DNA from: Lumbricus rubellus
Lineage: Eukaryota; Annelida; Clitellata; Crassiclitellata; Lumbricidae
Assembly (NCBI GenBank): GCA_945859605.1
Contig: OX243817.1
Location: 25,615,643-25,679,642, forward strand
Direction of reading: 5' to 3'
Length of the DNA: 64,000 bases
The translations under genes and the position numbers were made by a program. Shown here one piece after another: positions 1-11,893 of this stretch (position 1 is its first letter; each line of letters starts with the position of its first letter). Under the pieces are notes generated by a model. It was not told the origin of the DNA. It saw only the letters and a program-made list of their open reading frames with translations, and searched no databases.

Positions 1-1014
1 CAGGCCTATAGGGTCTTTTATGTGTCGCATTCGTATCGCTGCATACATTGTGTATAGTTATTGTGTATAAGCTTAGTTCTAATCTAATAGACCCATCTCA
101 ATAAAGTATCGCCGTCCATCCTTCATCATAATTTTATCGTGCAACGTGGCTATACATGTAGGATTAATGACTACAGTAGGCAACTATAGTAGGCCTTATA
201 ACATTATAATTATTCAGTGGCGGGACCAGCTATAGCCTACGCAATTTAAGCTGTTTACGTCAGTGTCATGGAGGCTATTCTGCAGACCGAAGAGATTAAA
301 TGCAGAGAAGATATTAAAAATTCAAAGGAAATTTTAAAAGGTCATATAAGGCAGTTCAAGAGTAAAATGGCAGGTGAAATGACCAGCCGTGACCTATGGT
401 GACCTATGGGGACGCCGGCGACATCGCCACTGACTATACAATATTCCCAGTCAGAAGTTGAATCGGTGAATCTGTTATTTCAATATTTTTATGAAAACAA
501 AGCTGAAAAAAGACTTATGGAAGTAGCTAGGAATCTACGCAATAGCAATACAATGAACAATCACATTATCTGTGGTTCTCCGGTGCTTTTCGCAGCGCAC
601 TATAACCAAATAATTCTCGTTAATCTAATCAGTTTGCCGATCAATTTACCGCTTGCATCGACATTTGCTAGGCGAGCAAACAAGGGGAGTGATCGCTTGA
701 TCGCCTCAAATGGGAAGTATAGCCAAAATAGTATGGCGAGAGAAGACGACCCTATATCGGACCATATTCTTAATACGAAACTGTCGTGATAGTACACCGA
801 CCATACTGAATCTGGGGTTACCATGGGTGCGTTTAGTGCGCACGAAACAGACAATGATCGTATAGTAGCCTAATTATTATTACACGAAGAACAGTATAAG
901 TTTCAGCATCGCACCTTTGAGGATCATTGTCACCTGCTAAAGTACGACGATGTAGTTTCGTGTTTGCTGCTGTTGAGGTTGTCGCCTGTCATTCGCTGAA
1001 CATTGAAAGACATC
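1..1014. other. No gene recognised
   Basis: AT-rich sequence with short open frames on both strands, none with a recognisable domain or codon bias. The 127-residue frame at 406-789 looks random. No repeat border was found. Confidence 0.5.
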
Positions 1015-2085
1015 GACACTTGATTAATTAAAAATTGATCAAATGTGAAAACGGATACAACTGTAGTAAGAAATAATTCACGTGTAGTCTACCTGAGTGC
1101 AAACAGCCAAGTCTATCTCGCTTTATCTGTATCTAAGCCTCTGTCGTTATACTTCTGCGTCTCTGTCTCTCTGTATGTGTCTGTGTCTGTCTCTGACTCT
1201 GTTTTCTCTGTCTCTGTATCTGTATGTCTCTCCCTCTGTCTGCGTGTGTGTGTGTGTGGGGGGGGGGGGGTGTTGTGTGTTCCATCGATCCATCAAAACC
1301 TTTCAACGAGAAACTCAACACAGAGAAAAGGGATGAAAATAGAAGGTGACAATTATTATACGCAAAGGTGTGATGCTGAAACTCATGTTGTCCATACATC
1401 GTATACGCGAGCGGTGTCTGTTTCCTGCGCATAAACACGCAACCGAGTTTTGGTGAATTTCGATCATGCAAACACTCCGTAAATGCCTACTGTCTCCTCT
1501 CTTGAATAGATTGCACCAATTCAATCCTCGTTGCCTCCCTAAGGTTCGTCTACCTTCTATATACTGTATGTACTTAATTATCGAAACTCGACGCAAATAA
1601 TTAAAAATTGATCAATGTGAAAATGGATACGACTGTAATCATAGTCGTACCTGAGTGCAAATAGTCAAGTCTATATGTCTATCGAGTTCTTTGTATCTAT
1701 ATAATGCCTCTGTCGTTGTATATCTCTGCTTCATCGTCTCTGTCTGTATATGTCTGTCTGTTCGTCTGTCTGTCTGTCTTTCTGTCTGTCTCCCTGTCCG
1801 TGCATTCCACCAACGAGAGACTCGAAACTGCATGAGAAATGATAAAAATGGTTTCAGATGTCTCGTGAATTTAGATCGTACAATCGATACCTGCTATAGA
1901 ATAGAGTACTGTAATTCACTCCTCGTTGGCCCATCTAAGGTTCGTCTATCTTCTTTAGCCTACTGTCAATATGCATAATACTTAATTAATGGGGCTGCAA
2001 TCTTCCGCCTAAGGTTCGCCTATCTTGAATCTTCTCTATACTGTGTAGTGTGTACTTAATTAATGGTGCTGCAATTCTCCGCGAT
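1015..2085. repeat. Tandem duplication of a ~570-bp unit with TCTG tracts
   Basis: Two diverged copies lie head to tail. Copy 1 starts near 1020 and copy 2 near 1597, both with TTAAAAATTGATCAAATGTG-like sequence, then a GGATAC..ACTGTA segment, then CCTGAGTGCAAA, then CCTCTGTCGTT, then TCTG/TCTC simple repeat, then AACGAGA.ACTC, and finally CCTAAGGTTCGTCTA followed by TACTTAATTA. A third partial copy of the last segment (CCTAAGGTTCGCCTATCTTG) follows at about 2010-2070. The simple-repeat tracts differ in length between copies (about 1120-1250 and 1735-1800). No coding content is supported. Confidence 0.75.
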
Positions 2086-2440
2086 TCTTCCACATCTCTA
2101 CAATCATTGCTGAGCAACTTCACTGACAAGTGGCAACCCCTCTATGCGAGATAACAATAATTTTATTCAAAGTTCGCTTTGGTCCTCAAGTTTCGACTGG
2201 GTAGAGAAGTATCTTTGCGATCTCATTCTTCGTCCTATCTCTGCATGCACTTCGCTGCCTTCTTGACATCCTCTGATCGGCTTGATGACCTTTTTGGTCT
2301 CCACGTCACGATTGGCATGTCTCAATAATCCAGATCCTCTCCCTAGAATCTACTTTCCATATCAGTCCGTTCCGCTATCATCGTGTCTGCTAGTCTCTCC
2401 TCATCTTTCTATCGCCTCAAGTGTGACTTTTCTCTCGTGG
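2086..2440. other. No feature recognised
   Basis: Unique-looking sequence between the tandem duplication and a SINE tail. A CT-rich stretch at 2380-2420 is the only bias seen. Confidence 0.4.
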
Positions 2441-2444
2441 TCGC

Positions 2445-2522
2445 ACGCGCTGGGAGCGCTTCTGAAAGGCTCTTGCTGCGAGAAGCGCTTTATAACCGGC
2501 CATATGCAATACAATGCAATCG
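2445..2522 (+). repeat. SINE 3'-tail fragment
   Basis: The segment GGGAGCGCTTCTGAAAGGCT, then CTTGCTGCGAGAAGCGCTTTATAA, ends in a tail of imperfect ATACAATGCAAT units. The same segment with an ATACAATACAATACAAT tail occurs at 32391-32465, where it follows a longer conserved SINE body. This copy is therefore read as a 5'-truncated member of the same family. Confidence 0.65.
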
Positions 2523-2612
2523 GTTAGAGTCGAATCCTAGGCTCAGTGGTTAGGAGTCTATACTCGTCATCTACTTTGCCACGAAGGTATCCTAATAATC
2601 CTTTTTTATTAT

Positions 2613-2880
2613 ACCAAACCGTTTCCAAAAGTATTCCTTAAATGCGTGGTGTGTTGCTGTTGTTAAAAGATGGTGTTGTCGAAGTTCAAAGGAAATAACA
2701 GCAGGCACGTAACAATAATTGAACAACAGTTATGCAACAAGTTGACGACAGCATTCTTGCAACTGCAGACAACAGCAATAATAGCATTTGGACAGAAGCT
2801 TTCTCACAGCTGCAGGACAACAGCATTAAACAACAGAGCAAAAGCATCAATCTAAAGACCAGAGACAACATTCCTGCAGA
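2613..2880 (+). repeat. Dispersed repeat A, copy 1
   Basis: Shares an ordered series of words with 14912-15265: AAACCGTTTCCAA, GTGTTGTCGAAGTTCAAAGG followed by AAATAACAG, GGCACGTAACAATAAT, AACAGTTATGC, and TTTGGACAGAAGCTTTCTCA followed by CAGC. The family is unidentified. It is GCA/CAA-rich and has no target duplication that I could find. Open frames here (2670-2855 and others) are not convincing genes. Confidence 0.75.
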
Positions 2881-2930
2881 TGAACAACGTCTATCTCACA
2901 ACTTGACAACTGCTGTTAGAACCAAAGGAG

Positions 2931-3140
2931 TGGGGCGCGGTGGTGTAGTGGTGGGTTCGCTGCTTTGGAGGTGGAGGGTTCCAGGCTCGATTACAACTCA
3001 AGTCGCCACCTATAGGTACCTTGAGCAAGACCTTCAATCGCAATTGTTCGCAATTGTGCGCTTCGGCGTGAAATCCCGATGCAGTGTCCGCGCTGCAGTC
3101 GGGAGCGCCTCTGAGTAGCGAGCTTGAAAAATTCAATTAA
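2931..3140 (+). repeat. tRNA-derived CORE-like SINE, diverged copy
   Basis: Begins GGGGCGCGGTGGTGTAGTGG (RNA polymerase III A-box-like), then an eroded B-box region (GGCTCGATTAC), then ACCTTGAGCAAG, then CGATGCAGTGTCCGCGCTGC, then GGGAGCGCCTCTGAGTAG and AGCTTGAA. It matches, in the same order, the minus-strand copies at 25056-25272 and 49862-50090. The ACCTTGGGCAAGTCCTT word of the better copies resembles the central CORE domain of MIR-type SINEs, as known from vertebrates. Confidence 0.8.
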
Positions 3141-3600
3141 TAGAAATAAACAATGGAACAACAGCTGTAGTGTTAAATGTCTTGACAATTACAAATTATT
3201 CACGAGTTACTGACCCAGACGCAGAGGTCGCGGGTTCAATTCCTGCCAGGACAGAAATTTGCTTTGCTAATTCTTATCCACTTGCGTCACTAACCAAATC
3301 AGCCGCAGTGAGTACATTGACTGCATGGACACCGTTTGTGGGAAGATGGGTCGGCAAGGGAGACGTCTATACTCATACCCGCACTCGTATTGCATTGCAT
3401 TGTGTATATAAATTTTATAATTCATATGCCCAGGTCAAGTAAATTGAAGTCGATAACATTTAATGGCTTCCACCATGACCATGGATTGTTTAAGGGTTTG
3501 CTCTTCTTCCTCTTCTTGCTCTTCTTATTCATCTTCTTGACATGGAGGTCACAGATAAACTACGTATGCCAATCTGCCGCCACGTCCTACTGCGCATGCG
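3141..3600. other. Intergenic, one tRNA-like B-box
   Basis: GCGGGTTCAATTCCTGCCAG at about 3229-3248 matches an RNA polymerase III B-box and may be the head of a degraded SINE, but no complete tRNA cloverleaf can be drawn. Nothing else is recognised. Confidence 0.4.
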
Positions 3601-3760
3601 CTGTGTGTGTATGTGTTTCTGTGTGTGTGTGTGTGTTTGTGTGTGTGTGTGCTTGTGTTTGTGTTTCTGTGTGTGTGTGAGTGTGTTTGTGTGTGTGTGT
3701 GCTTGTGCTTGTGTTTCTGTCTGTGCCATTGTGTCATTGTGTCGTTGTGTGTACATGTGT
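3601..3760. repeat. (GT)n-rich microsatellite
   Basis: About 160 bp of interrupted TGTG/TGTTTC repeat. The long open frames in several phases across it are caused by the repeat. Confidence 0.9.
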
Positions 3761-4577
3761 GTGGGTTTACTCGTTGTGAGAATAGATTACATTATCGACC
3801 GCATCAAATTTGAACGGAGCGATTTAATTACGCGACAAATGAATAGATCGTTAGTCTTGAAGTCGAGATGATGTGACAATATACCACGCGGCAGCGGCAG
3901 ATGTCAAGCAGGCATCATGGTAGGCTGCTGAGGCTGCTGAGGCTGCTGCTGCTGCTGCTATAGCATCTTCTTGTAATTAGATGTCATTTGCATATGCAAT
4001 GTTATGCATGTATACATGGACCATACATACATGTACATAGCAGGCTTCTGCTCTTAACAACAGAAAGAAATCCATGTGCAATAAACTTACTGTTCAGTCG
4101 GGAAATTCGTTCGGTGTATTAAATAAAGGCGCTTCATAAATGCACAGTGATATAAATATAAATATAAACCTATGCCTTCTCACTTTTATATGCAACGGTG
4201 AAATATGTGTGTGCATAAATAAATTTTTAATTTTTATACTATGTTATAGGCCCTACACCTGCGCATTGATATATCATATAACTAATATGTGCGAATGCGT
4301 GCATGGCCATGGGTGTGTGCCTGCGTGAGTGCATGGGTGGGTGCGTGCATGTGTACGTGCGTGCGTGCATTTGTGCGTGTGTGCGTGCATGTGCTAATAT
4401 GTCCTAACTCCTCGGCAGCGTGATTATATTCAGAGCCGTTGCCTTTTGGCCTGAAACTTAGAAGATGAAGAACGAGAAACCTTTTTATGCATCTAAATAC
4501 ATGTATACTCGATAGTGAGCTGTGCGCATGATGTACAGGAACAGTTTCAGGTCGCAAATCACATTGCTGTTTGGTGC
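3761..4577. other. No gene recognised
   Basis: AT-rich sequence with a (GCT)n run at 3926-3957 and a TGCG/GTGC-rich stretch at about 4300-4390. No coding region is supported. Confidence 0.45.
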
Positions 4578-4584
4578 GATGATA

Positions 4585-4636
<52 letters not shown>

Positions 4637-4701
4637 CGACGATGACGATGATGATGATGATGATGATGATGATGACGATGACGATGATGATGATGATGAT
4701 G
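4578..4701. repeat. (ATG)n trinucleotide microsatellite
   Basis: Over 120 bp of ATG/ACG triplets. Predicted poly-Met, poly-Asp and poly-Ser proteins here are repeat artefacts. Confidence 0.95.
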
Positions 4702-5889
4702 CCCGAAAACAGGTCCATTGACTTTTTATGTCCCTGGAAGTGAGATGAGTGAGGAGGTGGTTTCCCGCGTTGCCTTCCTCACAGACAATAATATAAGTGA
4801 GTAACTTGTCCAAGGACCAAGGTGGCTGCGCATAGTGCGCAGTGGCTTGACGTACATGTAGGCTTAAGTTTGAATCCGCGACCTGTCGGTTATAAGGCAC
4901 AAAACCGCTGCCACTCAACAACCGTGTCCCACGTCTGGTGTAATACAGTGTTTCAATTATTCATTTATCATGAACTATATGCCACTCGAAACTACTACGT
5001 ATAGCCTAGTTGTTTACTATGATTTATTATTGAATTTGACTTGCATATTTCGATTTTTGTCTGTGATTGTACACGCTGTAATTATTCTGCTCTCATTAAA
5101 TGCTCCCGCAGACCGCAGTGCACTCGCATGCATGCGGTTCAATAAAGTGCATACCTACTTACTACTTACTACTTCCTTACTTTTACAAAATTTAATGTCG
5201 CGCTGTAGGCTACGTCGAGAATATGTTGCGAAAGTCTGATCCAACTTAGCTTAAGAAACAATGTCGACTTATCTCCAGATGTAAACACCATAATTATGGC
5301 ATACATGCATACAGGTTATATTGGGAGTCTGTCTGATAAATCTGTTCTGTTGTATTATTGTATATGTAGGCTGTGCCTTCTCGGCCCTTTCGTGTAAAGG
5401 TGCTGAGCTATTCCTGGCGTTGTGGTCTGCACATTGTGCCTATCAGCATAAGCGTTTTTGCGATCTTCTGAAATCAGAAAGTTCTGTTCGGCATTCGGAA
5501 AATCCCAAGAAACTCTGTCGTGGACATTGGAACATATTCAAACAGATGCTGTTCAAATGCTGTTCATATGCTGTTCAAATGCTGTTCAAATCGGCGTATT
5601 CAGGAATAATACGATAAAGTCGATACATTCCCATAGGATCAGCGTATTATGGCATCATTCCACAGCTGTAGTGTTACGAAAGAGAACCGCGCCATGAGGG
5701 ACTTTGCTTTCGGTCCGAAATAGATATTGGGGGAGCTATCGCGGTTCGTGCGTGGAATAGGCTATATATCTGCAGTTAGAAGAACTGAACATCGTAAAAG
5801 TATAGAATGATAGTCAACCATGGAAGCGAGGGCTTCCTTATTTCTCATATACATGTATACTCAAAATGATCTTGACTCCAATATTCTTT
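4702..5889. other. No gene recognised, short minisatellite at 5541-5590
   Basis: Contains four imperfect copies of a 12-13 bp unit ATGCTGTTCAAA at about 5541-5590. The stretch 4820-4930 contains GTTTGAATCCGCGACC, another B-box-like word. Nothing else is recognised. Confidence 0.45.
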
Positions 5890-5897
5890 ATATTTAG

Positions 5898-6493
5898 CAG
5901 TGTTGTTGAAAGTATCGGGCAAATGTACTTAAGTAAAAGTAAAAGTAAAATGGATTTTAATTACTTAAGTAAAAGTAAAAGTACTCATCACAAATTTTAC
6001 TTAAGTAAAAGTAAAAAGTAGCCCCTTCAAATTATACTTTTTAAGTAAAAAGTAAAAGTACCGAGTCTTTCTATAAGCTTAACTCAATCGATTATTAACT
6101 TTCAAAAATGATAAATTCTCGAAATGGCACTTATCGTTGAGTCTAGTACGCACGCTTCCGATTTATTGTTAGCAATGCACAGCTGAAGAGAGTCGTTCGG
6201 CAGTGCATCCAGCGTGCACCACCCATCGACAATCTATTTTTAGGCATGCAAATTTGAATAAGCTGTCTTAACTTAGCGAAACGAAGTGTTAATTAGCGCT
6301 TTGAAGTAACGAACATTGTAACGAGTTTCGCATAAATTGTAACGAAGTAAAAGTACTGAAATATGGGTAAAATGTTACTTCGTTGAAAGTAAAAGTATTT
6401 TATTTTTTCGATACTTCGTTACATGTGAAAGTACTCAAACATTTACTTAAGTACAGTAACGCGTTACTTTTACTTCGTTACTGTACAACACTG
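5898..6493. mobile_element. Non-autonomous hAT element (MITE), 596 bp
   Basis: Starts CAGTGTTGTTGAAAGTATCG and ends GTTACTGTACAACACTG, so the termini are inverted. The exact 8-bp direct repeat ATATTTAG flanks it (5890-5897 and 6494-6501). Subterminal sequence is packed with ACTTAAGTAAAAGTAAAAGTA in both orientations, a feature I know from widespread hAT MITEs of aquatic animals. It has no transposase frame. The 8-bp duplication and CAGTG terminus assign it to the hAT superfamily. Confidence 0.93.
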
Positions 6494-6501
6494 ATATTTA
6501 G

Positions 6502-7922
6502 TCTCATCGCACGGGGATGAGCCAGAAAAAAGACACTAGAAGTTCATCATGAAAATAGCAATGCTCCAGAGAGGAATACATGACATATTGTATATGCCAC
6601 AGATAAGAGGAATAAACATCTTCCTACGACATCTGATCGACTTATTTCTTTCAGGGCAGAAGGTCCCTGGCTGCTACGACCCGGCAACCGCCCGAGGCAT
6701 TGCAACCGATATAGCATCCTGTGAAAGACTGCATCTGTTGTATTGTATTGTATATGTCTACATTATACATACAGGCCTAAACATCTTATACTGCAATGTA
6801 TCAATCAATCAATCAGTAAACCAATCAGGTCATTTTAATCCAACCGAAAGACGTAGTAATATAATAATTTTATAGTTCATAGCACATACAAATAAATACT
6901 TGGTATCATCTGACAGCTGCTCTCAGAAACTGCATGGACCTTAAGTTAAGCAAGGTCTCAGGTCTGCAACTCCTTCATGAATTGCACCTTTCTTCCTTCG
7001 AGTCCGTGTCCATGGTTTCTTCCTCAGATTACATTCCGCGCATGCATCTGCCTTTCCATGTATACGACACACCTCTCTTTCATCGCTCGATTCTCTGACT
7101 CCATGGCAAGAAGAAGTCTCCTAATGGACTTTGACCGGAATGACTCCAGGTCTTAGTATTCTTGTTATATATAGAAACGAACATCAGCTGATGTAATTAT
7201 TATAATAAATCGTGTATTATAATATTATTATCCTGTGTAATAGTGTATATAGGTAAATACAGAGACGCTATTAGATAGGCCTACTCATAGATGTTCCGCT
7301 TTGCAGAAACTTCCTAAAGGCAATTCACTAGGCGCTACATAATTATACTTGGTGCTTTACGTTGTAGAGTTCGTATATACCGTTCAGCGCACACATCGCT
7401 CGTTAATAAGCTGGTGCCCTGCGCTTGACTTTTGAGTGACATTTAGAAATTTGGAGACTATAACGATTACGATTATACACATTGGATTAGCTGCAGATAT
7501 TTATATTATATTATATTAGGCCTAGTAGCAGAGGAGCAGAGGGTCGTACTATACGAATTAAGCCTATAGCCTAAACGTTAACTGGTATAATACTGTCTTA
7601 CAAGCAAGTAATAAGTTTATATGTCTACGTGTTAAAGCTTTGCTTCTTATTGGCCTACAGATTATTTGGCACACCTAAATTTTAACTTAAATGTAACTTA
7701 TGGACTGTTGCGAGGGCAAGTGTTGAAGAAAGTAGGTTGTAAAATGGTTAATGGGGACATAATTACATGTATGTGGAAGTAATTGCGCAGTGGTATAAGA
7801 CAGAATAAATACTATAGGCCTGTGCATAGTATGCCCGAAAGAGTATAAGAAAAGGAGAAGTCGGTAAGAAAGCAACGACGACGGCGACGACGATAATGAC
7901 TATGAAGATGATGATGAAGATG
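6502..7922. other. No gene recognised
   Basis: AT-rich unique sequence ending in the (GAT)n tract (about 7893-7927) that was the target of the LTR element. The reverse-strand frame at 7687-7875 has no recognisable domain. Confidence 0.45.
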
Positions 7923-7927
7923 ATGAT

Positions 7928-8436
7928 TGTAAGCTAATTTAATCAGTGCACGACGATTGTCGTACAGCGACGCAGGTAGGCCAACTGCAAATTGGCGCGC
8001 GGCGTCTGGACAGGTGATTGTCTGGACAGCGCGTGATGTCTAGACGAGCGTACGTTGAGTGTACAAGAAGGGAGTGGAAGTGAAGAAGGAGTTTGTGTGT
8101 TGAGAGCCGTTGAGATAGGCTGTAATAGTTGTTGTTGAGTTGCGATAGAGTAGACTGATGAAGGTAGTAGTCGTGTAGTTGTTATGATAATGCAAGTGTA
8201 GTCATTGTTGTGTTGTTGCTGATCGTTTTACTTTACATCGGATTTTGGAGTATAATAAGAAGACTTAAACACGTCGTCGTTGTTGGTTACAAAACAGTGA
8301 AAGTCTGTAGATTCTTTACCTAGCCATTTAGCTAATGAAACAGTTATCTAGGGATAGGCCTATGCTACCACGAACTTATACGAAGAAGCTTCCGAAGAGA
8401 CTGATAGGAGGAGGTGATCACAAGGAGGTTATCACA
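7928..8436 (+). repeat. 5' LTR
   Basis: 509 bp, TGTAAGCTAATTTAATCAG at the start and TTATCACA at the end. It is almost identical to 12509-13017. The boundary is fixed by the ATGAT target duplication and by the TG/CA ends. Confidence 0.95.
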
Positions 8437-8458
8437 TTTGGTGTCGTTGCGGTGGGAT
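8437..8458 (+). promoter_or_regulatory. Probable tRNA primer-binding site
   Basis: Directly after the 5' LTR the sequence reads TT then TGGTGTCGTTGCGGTGGG. TGG followed by about 15 more bases immediately inside the LTR is the expected form of a site that pairs with the CCA end of a host tRNA. Which tRNA is used was not determined. Confidence 0.65.
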
Positions 8459-8716
8459 AACGATCCAAGTTGCAGGAGAACGATCCTAGTTACGAACGGA
8501 GGGATTCTATCCAATCAACAGACGTTGCGGAGGAACGGACGCTGTGCATTTATCGAGGAGCCGAGCACACGTGAGAAACGACAACACAACGACTACGAGG
8601 TAGAAAAACTTGCTTGTCTATTGAAGTTTGCTTAAAGAATTGAAGTCAGTCAATTGCAAACATTTGAAGAGTAGCCTACTATTTATCAACTAGCATCAGT
8701 AAAGTAAAGAAGTAAG

Positions 8717-11700
8717 ATGGAGAAACTTACGGAGCAAAAGCAAGCAGCTATTAAAAAGATGTCTTCGGAGAGATTAGTAAAATTATTAATTGAAGCAGGT
8801 GTAGACGCAGAAGAAGTTGAACAGATGTCGAGGGAACATTTGATGAGAACTTTGGCTGAGATTTGGGCAAAGGAAGAAGTTGAAGAAGAAGGTGCTGTTG
8901 GAGGCGCTAAAGAAAAGCCAGTTGAGAAGCCACAGCCACCTATGTCTATAGAGGCGTTGCTACAACTCATGATGATGAGTAGACAGGAAGAGAAAGAACG
9001 TCGCCAAGAAGAGAAGGAACGTCGCCAAGAAGAGAAGGAGAAATAGGAGCGACGGCGCCAAGAAAAGAAAGAACGTAAGCAAGAAGAGAAAGAATTGCGA
9101 CAACAAGAGATAGACATGCAGAGGCAGCAGTTCCAGATACAACTAGAACAAATGAGACTCGATCGTGATGAATCAGAACGGAGACGGACGGAGTTAATGA
9201 TAGAGTACGAAAAAGCAAGAAAAAACGATGAAGAAATACGAAAGCAGCAGATCGAAGACAAAAAGGCTCGTGAGGAAGAAAAAGAAAAGATGCGTTTACA
9301 AGAACTGGAGAGAGCAGAAGAAATTCGTCAGGAAGAATTTCAAGCCGAAAAAGACAATTTGGAAAAAGCAGAAAGAGAAAGAGAAGAACAGATGCAATTA
9401 GAACAAAAGAAACTTGCTATTAAGGAAGCTCAACTCCATGAGATGGCTATTGAAAAAGAAGAACGCAGAAAGCAGTTAGAACTGTTGCAGCAGAAGATTG
9501 AACAAGAAGAACTGCGTAGGATAGAAGATCAAAATAGACTGAGGAAGAAAGACGAAGACGATAGAAGAATCCGTGAGGAATCAGAACAAAATAGGCTTAG
9601 AGAAAGTGAGACAATGGTGTCAAAGATTAAGAAGATAGGTGATGCAATGAAACATGTGTTACCGAAGATGCCGTATGATATGATGGAAGTGCCATTATAT
9701 TTTGAAACAGTTGAAAATGCATTCAATAGCTTCGCTGTGGAAAAGCAGTACTGGGTGAAATTGTTGTTGCCATTGATGACCCCGAGAGCGCGAACGGTAT
9801 TGAATCGATTGTCATTTGAGAATTTAGATAAATACGATGCAGTGAAAGAGCATTTGTTGAAGGAATTCAAGTTAACAGCTCGTGAGTACAGGTCAAGGTT
9901 TGCAGATGCCAAGAAGACAGCCGAAGAAACGTATACGATGTTCACGGCTAGGCTGAAGAACCTGTTGAATTATTATGGCCGAAGTAGACGAGTGGACAAA
10001 GACTACGAGAAGCTGTTTGATTTGTTAGTGGCGGACAAGCTGAAAGAATGTTTACCACCAGGTCCACTACAGTTTGTCTTAGCAAAAGAGGGCACAGAAT
10101 GCTTGGAAGCCAGTGACGTGGCAGACCTCGCAGACATACATGTAAACAATCGGATTGGTGTGATGTTTCAAGAAAAGCCGAAATATGAGTCATGGGACAA
10201 TAATCCAAAGCAAACCAAGTGGGACAGCAATAACAAAGAAACTGGAAGCCAAGCCAAAAGTAATGATGTAAGGAAAGATAATTTCTCGGGAAAGCAGTGG
10301 TCGCAAGATAAACAGCAGTCAACGTGGGACAGACAAGCCTACAATCGAACTCCGCCGCTGGGACGCCCAACAGAAAGTAATGCATCATACACGCCGTACA
10401 ACAAGTGGGAGAACAATGAGCAAAGAAGTTTTATAAAGAAACGTTGCCACAACTGTCATTCTGACAAACACCTAATAAAACATTGCCAAGCACCAGGAGC
10501 GGCAAATCTGAGGAAGAACTTTAGCAGAAGTGCAGAAAATCTTCGAGTAAACCAGATACAAGTGATGAATGCACCAGACCAGTTTGAAGAATCGGACGAT
10601 CGTGAAACAGAAGTGAAGTCGGTAATGAAGTGTACGCCGCAGTTCACCATACAGAAAGAAGCGATAAAGACTACTTCCATTGCAGAAATTTGTCGAGAAA
10701 CAAAAAGTAAAGAGGAGTGTCAACGCATAAAGAAGATATCGTTGCAGCATGTAAATGTGGAGATACGTGGGACTGATGGGCAGCCTGTGCAAGTCGAGGC
10801 GTTGATTGACTCGGGGACCGAGATACCAGTAATCAACGAGGAACTACTGAAAGGAACGACAGTAGAAGAAATCGGCAGAGTTCATTTGCAATGTGTAGCT
10901 GGAGAGCCGATTCCAGCTAAGTTGGTGAAAATCGAAGTGCGGATGAGCGGTCGTAACGAAGGAGCAGCTACAGAGGACAGGACAATAAATATCGCGCCAT
11001 ATTTAACTTTAGTGTGTGCCAGCATTCCAGCGGATCTGTGCAAAGAAAACAGAGAAAAGTTCTTGCTACATCCGGAGATAATTGCAGAATTGAAAGAGAT
11101 TCCACCAGTGAGTGTATTGCAAGGGGAACTACAAGCGAATGTGACTACAAGAGCACAAAGTCGGAGAGCAGAAGTCGAAGGCGGAGAAGATGAAACGATA
11201 AACGAAAGTTCGCAAGAAGATGACATGGACAGCGAAGATGAACTCAGCATTCAAGATGACGAAAGAACAACATCTGAGAACAATGAAACTGAAGAAGAGA
11301 TGGCTGCATGTGAACGAAATGATAGTGAAGATTCCGGAAGCGACGCTGAACTGGAGACAAGTATGAGGGACTTGTTCACAGAGAATTCGAACGATGAAAG
11401 ACAACTGGAAAATGCAAAGAAATTGGAGAAACAAAAACAGTATGCCGGCCAATATAACAAGAAAGCAAAATATAAAGAATTCAAACCAGGAGAAAACGTC
11501 AACGTACTATATCCAACGTCAACCAACAAATTGATCTCACGATGGCATGGTCCATGTACAGTGCTACAAAGAAGATCCAAGTATTCGTATCTGGTGGACA
11601 TGAATGAAAACGGCCGACGAATCGTCCATGCCAACAAAATGAGGAAGTTCATCGCAAGAACATTATCGTGTGGTCTCATCGTGGCAGAGGACGACGAATT

Positions 11701-11893
11701 CGGATCAGTGGTAGAACTACCATTGAAAGAAGACCAGGCAGAGACGACACAGAAATCGCTGCAATTGGACTATGAACAGATCGGACATCTTACCAGCGAG
11801 CAACAGAAATCACTTCAAGTGGGTGAGGAACAAATTAGCGATTTAGCAATCAAGATGTCTAAACAAGTGCTGTATGCAATGAGCCGTATGTAG
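8717..11893 (+). pseudogene. Gag-protease-integrase C-term polyprotein frame with premature stop
   Basis: One frame runs 1058 codons from the ATG at 8717 to TAG at 11891, broken only by TAG at 9044-9046 (codon 110). The first 109 codons contain a leucine-rich SAP-like start. A highly charged Glu/Arg/Lys coiled coil follows to about 9600. The gag core lies at about 9640-10160. A zinc knuckle of form C-x2-C-x4-H-x4-C spans 10445-10486. The aspartic protease active site is IDSG (Asp codon at 10808). An acidic linker (about 11170-11400) leads into the integrase C-terminal domain (about 11440-11650, with KPGENV and WHGPC). The end (ED.EFGSVVELP, LTSEQQ) resembles the segment that precedes RT. The integrase zinc finger and catalytic core are absent. 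Confidence 0.88.

Noticed and set aside
406..789. 127-codon open frame near the window start
   Set aside because: No domain, ordinary base composition, and many equally long chance frames exist here.
3200..3260. Candidate tRNA at GCGGGTTCAATTCCTGCC
   Set aside because: Only the T-arm folds. There is no acceptor or anticodon stem.
3900..3960. Poly-Leu/Gln (GCT)n run as a coding polyQ exon
   Set aside because: There is no open frame or splice signal around it. It is a short triplet repeat.
11250..11400. Possible envelope-like or extra accessory gene in the LTR element
   Set aside because: The acidic stretch between protease and integrase C-terminus has no signal peptide or membrane segment. 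It reads as a linker in the polyprotein.
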